A DNA stretch of 12,451 nt from Magnaporthiopsis rhizophila (Eukaryota; Ascomycota; Sordariomycetes; Magnaporthales; Magnaporthaceae). Made by a program: the position numbers and the translations under genes. Positions 6,670 through 12,451 of this stretch are shown one piece after another. Location of the stretch: positions 1 through 12,451 of the forward strand of contig PYSS01000255.1 in assembly GCA_003049465.1 (NCBI GenBank). The letters run 5' to 3'. Within the stretch, counting starts at the first letter, position 1. Each line of letters starts with the position of its first letter. The notes beneath the pieces are model-generated. The model had not been told where the DNA came from and ran no database searches. It saw only the letters and a program-made list of their open reading frames with translations.

Positions 6670-7760
6670 ACTAATTATAAGGCCGAGGTTATAGCCTATA
6701 TGGAGGCGGCCCGGTATAATATAATTATCGATAACCTTAAAAAAAATTTCCAAAAAAACTGGTCAATTTAGCCGGATATTAAAACGCTTATGGCAAAAAA
6801 AAGGAGGACCCTTTTTGTTATATAATACTATTTATTACCCATAATATCGAGGCTTTTTTGAGCCTTTTAGAATAATAATGTAATATTAATTCGAGAAAAT
6901 GGTGGCAAACGAACCGATAGCTATATTTGCAAAATTTAAGGCCAGAATTATAAGATTAACCGCGGTTTATAATTAGGCCCGAAATTTTTATAAAATTATT
7001 TGTTATTTGAACCACGATTTTGCCGCTGTAACGGATTGGGGAAATAAGTTAGGCCAAAAGCTAAAGGTATAATTTAACGCATAAAATATTAATGTACTTG
7101 TTTAGCATATTATCAAGCTGGAGGAGGAGTTACGATGCAAATTATTAATTATCGAGGAATTTTTGGAACGTTTTATAAATGGCTGCAAATATAACCCGGG
7201 ATTAATTGTAAATCAGAAAAGCGGAGGTTTCCGAACCAAGCTGGGTAATGTGCCCGAATTTTAAAACGATCCTAAAAAGAATAAGTTTATTTTCGAAATT
7301 TGGCACCAGCATATAACTGTTAAAATTTATACCGATGGAAATATATGGACGGATACCGATAAAATATATTATTTTATTTTCCGGATTTTTGGTAATGCTG
7401 TTATTATTTTGGTATTTTATATATGCGCTAATTATTCCGATTAGCTGATAATTTTTGAGGTAGTTATAAGTTATTTATAGCAGAAGTATTATAATTAGGA
7501 TTGGGCGCAAAAGGCTTAAAATATGTTTGAATAGCTGATAATGAAATATGGCAACGAATTCCTTATTTTTAAAAACGATTTTGTCCGTTTAGCGGGGGAA
7601 ATTAAGCTAATTAGGTTTAAATAAAAAAGGAAGCTATATAACTGATTGGTATATTATTTCAAAATGTATATGGTTAAAAAGTACCTGGACCTGGATTTTA
7701 TAATATTATTCGATATTTTTTACCGCCGGCTGCAGCAATATTTTTTTCAGTGAAAAACAA
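6661..7760 (+). pseudogene. gag: Element 2 Gag, matrix/capsid part
   Basis: Gag forms the particle in which reverse transcription takes place. After a frameshift the reading continues as VNYTNYKAEVIAYMEAARYN (from 6661), then further frames, and from about 7200 one frame reads NVPEF, NDPKKNKFIFEIW, KIYTDG (7322-7339), TDKIYYFIFRIFGNAVI, YICANYSD and, after stops, NEFLIFKNDFVRLAGEIKLI (7550-7609). The order 'Asn-rich PxxF..DP..F..W...I', 'DK..Y....L.G.A' and 'FL..F.RLAGE' is that of the capsid domain of fungal Ty3/gypsy Gag. Stops are mainly TAA and TAG at places where Gln or Trp would be expected. No catalytic residues exist to test; identity rests on pattern and on the zinc knuckle downstream. 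Confidence 0.7.
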
Positions 7761-8000
7761 AACGAAAAAAGCAAAGGATAAGGCTTTTTTCGAATAAAAG
7801 CGGTAATTAGGGTAAAGATAAAGCCCTGATTTTTATCACGGGCAATAATAACCAGCAATAATATAACATAACACCGGGATAAGGACCTGGCAAAGTTTGG
7901 AACCTAATTACCGAAAATTATAAGATTTTACTAAAAAAAAGGCAAATGTTTTAATTATAAGCAGCCGGGTTACCGGGTTTCCGAATATTCAGCTAAAAAA
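7761..8000 (+). pseudogene. gag: Element 2 Gag C-terminus with ruined zinc knuckle
   Basis: A Lys/Gln/Asn-rich linker is followed at 7941-7991 by GKCFNYKQPGYRVSEYS. It has the exact spacing of a retroviral CCHC knuckle (C-x2-C-x4-H-x4-C), which binds element RNA. Only the first ligand, Cys at 7947, remains. The second Cys (7956), the His (7971) and the last Cys (7986) are all Tyr, each one G-to-A or C-to-T step away. The knuckle is in a frame one base ahead of the preceding Gag; the switch falls in the run of eight A at 7933-7940. A TAA follows at 7998. The sequence 8001-8261 is a low-identity spacer with many stops. Confidence 0.8.
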
Positions 8001-8261
8001 TAACCAAAAAGCGGATTAATAAGATTATTGCATAATATATAGCGGCCTGCTTTAATAAAAAGTTCCTGGATTATGCTTTGGGCAAGCAGAAGGATATTTC
8101 GGAAAACTAATAACCCTGGGGAATTTGGATTTTTTTCCAGGGAATAAAGTATTACAATTAACGATAAGTAAAAACATGCAGTTTAATTTTTTCTATAAAT
8201 ATTTGGGGGGCTTATTACTATTAATATTTTTCCAAATTTTTTTAATAAACTTTATTCTTTT
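8001..8261 (+). other. Gag-protease spacer of element 2
   Basis: About 260 bases between the zinc knuckle and the protease contain no recognisable domain. One frame reads FNKKFLDYALGKQKDISEN before two stops, a charged linker-like stretch. From 8160 on the sequence is very T-rich with runs of T. This is where the Gag C-terminus and protease N-terminus would be encoded in an intact element. Confidence 0.5.
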
Positions 8262-8570
8262 ATATCGGTATTAATTAATATAAAAACAAACGGATATATT
8301 TTTATTAGCCTGAAAATGGTAAAAAAGGTATACCGATTGCTAAAAGCACCCCGAAAATCGGATTTTTCCCCATACCTGGTTGGTGGTTATAATAGAAAAG
8401 GAACCCAAACGGTTAATATAGCAATAATAATAAACCTTTATTTATGCAGCAAAACCTTTTATATTAAATTTTTATTGGTAATTAAAATGCGGAATAATAT
8501 AATTATGAAAAAAAAATTTATTTGAATATAATATTTGGCCAAACTTTAAACAGAAACAGGCTGCTATTCC
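8262..8570 (+). pseudogene. pol: Element 2 aspartic protease
   Basis: The retropepsin processes the Gag-Pol polyprotein. The frame containing 8268-8525 reads VLINIKTNGYIFISLKMVKK: the hydrophobic-hydrophobic-Asp-Thr/Ser-Gly-Ala active site is present by position at 8271-8288 but reads LINIKT, so the catalytic Asp is Asn (8277). Downstream VGGYNRKGTQTVNIAIIINL is the flap-like segment, and the ORF continues as FLLVIKMRNNII, the position of the usual 'I(L/I)G..W/F L' block. After TGA at 8523 the next codons resemble the C-terminal segment of the domain. Length of about 100 codons is normal. The frame is the same as that of the zinc knuckle. A Met at 8316 is internal and not a start. Confidence 0.75.
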
Positions 8571-9180
8571 CAAAGCACTTTCCTGTTATACCAAAAATAT
8601 AATATTTATATGAACCAATTGGGTGCAATTTCCAAAGATTTGAATTATATAGAAAATGCGAAATAATAAAACCAGCAAATGGAATAGGAAAATAAAAAAA
8701 AGGACGGCCAGCATTCCCAGCTGGGTAAAGTGCAAAAGAAAATCGAAAAACTGAAAGCTTTACAAATTTAGCCAGTTACGGAAAAGGTACCGGCTTTTGT
8801 AAAAATATCCAAAAGGATTATACCGTATTTTTATACGATTTTTAATAAAAAATGCCCGTATAAGCACTGGGATAAAGGCAAAAAAAAATCAGGAAAAGGA
8901 TAATATAAAGCGAAAAGTTGATGCGCTTTTTGATTATTTTATCAGAAAAAATCCGCCCGGTTTTTTGTTTAAAAAAATATAAGGAGTATTAATAAGGCCC
9001 ATACCAGTTGAAAAAGGATGCGATTGGCTGGTATAAAAACCGCACTTGCAATATAGCCTTTATTAAAGCCTTAGGATTTGTTAATGCTTAATACCGGGAA
9101 ATAATACTGTATATTACAGGTTTTTATAAGGTTGATAGGTTTATTGAGAAAAGGCAGTAAAAATGATAGGTTAAGATTGG
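8571..9180 (+). pseudogene. pol: Element 2 protease-RT linker
   Basis: This stretch is some 600 bases long, about double the corresponding part of element 1. Most of it is Lys-rich and unrecognisable (VDALFDYFIRKNPPGFLF near 8920). From 9050 the RT frame reads NIAFIKALGFVNA, stop, YREIILYITGFYKVDRFIEK, which matches the 'I(G)A..F......(L/I)(Y/F)..SLYEID..IE' connector seen just before RT in many fungal Ty3/gypsy Pol proteins. The first Gly of the IGA motif is Lys here. Stops at 9089 and 9158 interrupt it. Confidence 0.55.
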
Positions 9181-10135
9181 AACGGTTGTAAAATATAACG
9201 ATAAGGAACTCCGATAAGCCGCTAAGAAAAAGATCCCCCGAAAATATTATAGTTTGTTAGAGGTTTTTAGCAAAGTGGAATTAGATTAAGTACTATTATT
9301 TTGGCCAAAAATCGACCATTATATTAAATTGAAAAATAATATCGATTTTTCTAGCCTTTGCTGTTCCTGTTTTTATAAAATATCGTTGGAAAAGTTGGAA
9401 ACGTGCAAAAAGTATATGTTTGATAATTTTTATAAGGGTTTTATCGAAACCAGCAAAATTTTTTGGGCAGTATTTATCTTTTTTGCCCGAAAGGGAGATA
9501 GCAGTTTAAAATTTTGCATAAATTACCGATGGTTAAATGTTATTACCAAAAAGGATATTTGTTTTTTATTATTAATCGAGGAGATTTTGGCCAAGATTGC
9601 CAGGGCGAGATATTTTACCAAAATTGATATTTGCCAAATATTTTACTGGATTCGGATATATCCGGATTATAAGGATCTGATTATTTTTTGCATAAAATAT
9701 GGAATGTTCCGGTATAATATAATATTCGGTTTAATTAACGGACCGGCCATTTTTTAGCAGTTTATTAACAATATTTTAGGTATAAACTGTTTTGATAAAT
9801 TTTGCTCGGCATATATTAATGATATTTTGATTTGGTTATTAAGCTTCAAAAAATATTATAAGCACGTGCGAATAATACTGGCCAAATTTAAAACGGCCGG
9901 ATTATAAGACAATTTTGCTAAAAATAAATTTTACATACAGAAAACCAAATTCCTGGGTTTTATTATCGGTATAAAAAGGGTGGCTATCGATTTTACCAAA
10001 ATTAAAATTGTACAATAATGGCTGCCTTCAAAAATATTAAAAAAAGTACAGTTATTTTTGGGTTTTTGCAGCTTTGCCGAAAATTTGTACCGGAGTATAA
10101 CAAAATAGCCTGCCTTTTAATAGCCCTGATGCGCA
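9181..10135 (+). pseudogene. pol: Element 2 reverse transcriptase
   Basis: This is the best-preserved domain of the window: the frame is open from about 9290 to 9757. It begins with IPRKYYSLLEVFSKVELD (from 9233), passes KISLEKLETCKKYMFDNFYKGFIE (split over the family's 'LE.L..YL..NL.KGFI' block), FFARKGDSSLKFCINYRWLN (entry block, VDY now INY at 9521), ARYFTKIDI with the first catalytic Asp kept at 9626, and IIFGLINGPAIF (the 'PFGL.N.PA.F' block). The YxDD box at 9812-9823 reads YIND: first Asp of the pair is Asn, second kept. KTKFLGFIIGI and LFLGFCSF follow at about 9940 and 10055. TAG at 9757 and later TAA stops interrupt it. Inactive as it stands. Confidence 0.92.
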
Positions 10136-10650
10136 AAAGGGAGGCTTTTTGGATTCCAGCTTAATAAAGCGCTTTTAAAAAGCTAAAAAAAATGTTTGTT
10201 ATTAGCCCCGGTTTTCAAATATTTTAAACGCAAGTAATGCATTAAAATTGAAATTAATACTTTTAACAGTGTTTGTATAGGGGTGTTAAGCCAAAAATGC
10301 AAAAATGGCTGGCACCCAGTTGCTTTTTTTCCGAAATAATGCAAAACGTGGAACAAAATTACCCTATCTATAATAAAATTTTTTAATTATTATTAAAGCT
10401 TTAAAATACTGGCGGGCAAAACTGGTGGGATAAAGGGAGGATTTTTTTATAATTATTAATTATAAAACTTTCGAGTTTTTTGGAACAAAATAAAAATTTA
10501 ACATTTGCCAAACTGTTTGGGGAAATTTGTTTACCGATTATTATTTTTGCATAATTTATAAGCCAGGAATATTAAATAAAGCTACCGATGCTTTAATTTG
10601 GAAGCTGGATAATATTGCAATCCAAAAGGCCAAAAAAAGGCGGAATATTA
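10136..10650 (+). pseudogene. pol: Element 2 RNase H and connection
   Basis: In the RT frame, 10247-10288 reads IEINTFNSVCIGVLSQ, the first catalytic block ('ETDASD....GVLSQ' in the family), with both Asp now Asn (10256 and 10265). FFSEIMQNVEQNYPIYNK (10327 onward) matches the 'FFS.K...AE.NY.IYDKELL' block, but the Glu codon is gone. In another frame NYKTFEFFGTK (10458 onward) matches 'DHKNLEYF', with Asp to Asn and His to Tyr. IIYKPGILNKATDALIWKL (10552-10608) matches the 'I.Y.PGK.N..ADALTR' end. All acidic residues that I can place are lost. Frame changes lie between 10380 and 10458. Confidence 0.85.
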
Positions 10651-12075
10651 CCGGGAATTGTTTATATTAGCAATAATAGCCAAAATTGAATTTTTTTTTA
10701 ATATTTGTTATAATGAGTAAGCGGCCAATCGGAAAATTTTTTGCTAATACCAGAAAAAGTTGCATTAATATTAAAAAAAGTGGCGCCCGGTACATAGGGA
10801 TTGTTATTTATAAATAAATTATTGCGGGTAAATAAAACGTTCCTTAACCTGGAGGATATACAAAAAAAAAGCCTGCAAATAGGAAAAAGGGTGGATTTTT
10901 GCCAATTATAAATATATTTTATACTAATAACGGCTGATAGTTTTAGTTTAAAAAGAGGAATGGCAGGTTTAGCTTATTTGCAAGGTATATTTAAGGATAA
11001 TTATGGCTTATCCAAAATATAACAAAATATATGTATTAATAACTGCCAAATATTAATGGCCCGGGTTAAACGCCAATATGAACCGTTTTATAAAAAATTA
11101 TAAGTGCAAATTTTCCAAAATACCGAGGGATAAAATTTCCGGGCTGTTATATGTTATTTTATTATTTATGCGGATACGGTAACATTTTGTTACGGATTTT
11201 AAAAGTATGCCGAAAAGCCGGAAAAGATAAAATAATATTTTAATTATTATGGATTGCTTTAATAAGGTATATTGGATTATTTTTTGCAAAGTTACAATTA
11301 TAATTAAAAAAATAGTATAATTGTATTATTATTAAAGATTTTATAAAGTTTATGGCTGGCTAATAATTATAGGGTTGGATAAAGGACCTTAGTTTATATC
11401 GGATTTTACGGACAAATTGTTGAAAATTTTGGGTATCAAATGAAGGTTATCGATAGCGGAATACTCCCAAAGTGCGGGATAAGCGGAGATTATAAACGAA
11501 TATTTAAACCAGTATTTGCGGATATTTATTCATCATTTTTAAAATAATTGGTTCAATATATTGCCTGTTTCTAACCTGGTGCAGTTAATTTTACCCTATA
11601 AATTATTGGGAGGATTATTATTTTACGAGATTAACCGAGGATTTTTTATTTCCTGTTATTAGGATTGGGAAAAGCGAATCATACTGGCAGGATTGCCGGT
11701 TAAGGAGCAATTTTTCCGAAAGGAAATATAAGGGATAATTAAATAAATGGGAAATTTCATATTACTGGCCAGGAATTTATTATTTCACAGTTAAAAATGC
11801 ATAATATAATAGGCTAATAAGTACCGAAAAAAGCCCAATTTTGGGGTGAGCGATTGGGTTTTTATTATTAAAAAAGGCTGGTTATCGTTAACGAACAGGC
11901 CTAATAATAAGCTGGATTTTCCGATAATAAGGTTTGCTTATCGAATCAAAGTATCGAAGGGTTACTCGTACGAGTTGGAATTACCCGAAATTTGGAGGGC
12001 TTTAAAGGTATTCTATACCGACCGATTTCGACGGTTTGTTAATAACCCTTTGCCTGGACAAAAGCCAGAGCGCCC
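10651..12075 (+). pseudogene. pol: Element 2 integrase with intact DD35E triad
   Basis: The finger is visible at its Cys end: NRFIKNYKCKF (11081-11113), where the first Cys is Tyr (11099) and the second Cys is kept (11105). The core then follows in one frame: HFVTDF with Asp at 11195, NNILIIMDCFNKVYW, GLDKGP with Asp at 11378, and AEIINEYLNQYL with Glu at 11486. Spacing is D-x60-D-x35-E, the family value, and all three residues are present, though at least four TAA/TAG stops interrupt the frame. After NNWFNILPVSNLVQL (about 11546-11591) comes a weak stretch. From 11846 an open frame reads VSDWVFIIKKGWL, NNKLDFPIIRFAYRI and SYELELPEIW, the GPY/F-type C-terminal domain, then NNPLPGQ. Confidence 0.9.
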
Positions 12076-12412
12076 CAAGGCAGAGATTATTAATGGTAAG
12101 GAAAAGTTCGAGCTAAACGAAATGCTATTTTTAAAAATTTATTATTACCGTTTCCAGTACCAGGTTTATTGGAAAGGATAAGATTTTGATCTAATATGGT
12201 ACAATATTAGCGATTTATGCAATGCGCCACTGGCAATAAAAGTATTTTATGCCAAATATTCGGATATACCAGGACCGCTAAAGCCGTTGGAGATTTGGAA
12301 AAAGGCGGCAAGGCAAAATATTATAGCAGAAAAGCACCGCGATAATAACGATCCCCAGGAAAAAGGATACCGGAAAACTAGGAGGAGATTAACAAAAAAC
12401 AAGAGATTGTGA
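12076..12412 (+). pseudogene. pol: Element 2 chromodomain and Pol C-terminus
   Basis: KFELNEML (from 12104) and RFQYQVYWKG (12149-12178) match 'EYEVE.IL' and 'LQYLVKWKG' of chromodomain-like tails. TAA at 12179 replaces a codon, and the frame continues as DFDLIWYNISDLCNAPLAI, then VFYAKYSDIPGPLKPLEIW, equivalent to '(T)WYPA.NL..AP..I..FH..YP..PGPP..L..W'. The reading ends at TGA 12410. In the neighbouring frame the last codons read EIVTLFFLRTNREGGG up to the window edge, which resembles the usual Pol ending of fungal chromoviruses that runs into the polypurine tract. A one-base shift before 12382 would explain this. The final frame choice is inference. Confidence 0.78.
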
Positions 12413-12436
12413 CCCTTTTTTTTCTGCGCACCAACC

Positions 12437-12451
12437 GGGAAGGGGGGGGGG
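12437..12451 (+). other. Probable polypurine tract before the 3' LTR
   Basis: GGGAA followed by ten G ends the window. A purine/G tract at the end of pol primes plus-strand DNA synthesis and lies directly next to the 3' LTR in Ty3/gypsy elements. Its position some 140 bases after the chromodomain tail fits. If correct, sequence right after 12451 should begin with TG or TACTGTTA-like LTR sequence. Because it sits at the window edge, a homopolymer sequencing artefact cannot be excluded. Confidence 0.6.

Larger units (their letters stand above)
6256..12451 (+). mobile_element. Element 2: near full-length decayed Ty3/gypsy chromovirus
   Basis: A complete gag-pol order can be read on the + strand: Gag, zinc knuckle, protease, linker, RT, RNase H, integrase with DD35E core, C-terminal domain, chromodomain and a terminal polypurine-like tract at the very end of the window. 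Most of it from 9050 onward shares one frame, interrupted by stops. Gag uses the same frame as pol in large part, with shifts at about 6661 and at the A8 run 7933-7940. The 5' boundary is uncertain; 5730, 6089 or a point near 6256 are possible. The 3' LTR should begin just beyond 12451. It is better preserved than element 1 (longest open runs 142 and 111 codons), suggesting later insertion or milder mutation. Confidence 0.88.

Noticed and set aside
6247..6753. Minus-strand ORFs at 6247-6465, 6317-6526 and 6532-6753
   Set aside because: They overlap the Gag N-terminal frame on the + strand. Higher GC content lowers stop frequency in all frames here.
11098..11289. Minus-strand ORF of 63 codons
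   Set aside because: It is antisense to the integrase core of element 2, whose triad spacing is unambiguous on the + strand.
1..12451. Mitochondrial or plastid origin because of the high AT content
   Set aside because: No organellar gene, rRNA or tRNA is visible, and the identifiable sequence is nuclear-type Ty3/gypsy with chromodomains and RIP-like changes.

Overview
The window looks like an AT-rich, gene-empty heterochromatic block of a filamentous ascomycete fungus. Almost all sequence that can be identified is decayed Ty3/gypsy (Metaviridae) LTR retrotransposon, in two head-to-tail copies on the + strand. Both carry a chromodomain-like C-terminus on the integrase, which places them among the chromoviruses. 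In conserved motifs the damage is mostly C-to-T and G-to-A change: Asp to Asn, Glu to Lys, His or Cys to Tyr, and Gln to stop. That is the signature expected of repeat-induced point mutation (RIP). The host assignment is an inference from RIP plus element type; no host gene is visible.

Layout. 1-20 is an AT microsatellite. 21-810 is very AT-rich, with a weak trace of an aspartic protease. About 560-3790 is element 1: protease-RT linker, reverse transcriptase, RNase H, zinc-finger integrase and chromodomain, in that order and split over several frames. 3791-5725 is A- and C-rich on the + strand with no gene I can identify; it ends in a purine tract and imperfect direct repeats. 5730-5857 has paired LTR-like ends (TGTTACGG...CCGTGACA) and a GC-rich hairpin. 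5858-6085 is an AT-rich spacer. 6086 to about 6660 is a GC-richer, less mutated island with short palindromes and a CACGTGA site; it runs into the start of gag. About 6300-12451 is element 2: gag, zinc knuckle, protease, linker, RT, RNase H, integrase, chromodomain, and a final purine/G tract that looks like the polypurine tract just before a 3' LTR outside the window.

Neither element can be autonomous. Element 1 has lost both Asp of the RT YxDD box, three RNase H acidic residues and at least two integrase triad residues. Element 2 has lost the protease catalytic Asp, three of four zinc-knuckle ligands, one RT Asp and RNase H Asp residues, yet its integrase D-x60-D-x35-E triad survives in one frame. 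The two copies are different families: their linkers, integrase fingers and tails do not match beyond domain level.

No intact protein-coding gene, tRNA, rRNA or CRISPR array was seen. The most unusual signals are the strong tendency of surviving G and C to sit in pairs or longer runs (a possible sequence context of the mutator), the GC island at 6086-6660, and the unassigned 1.9 kb between the two elements.
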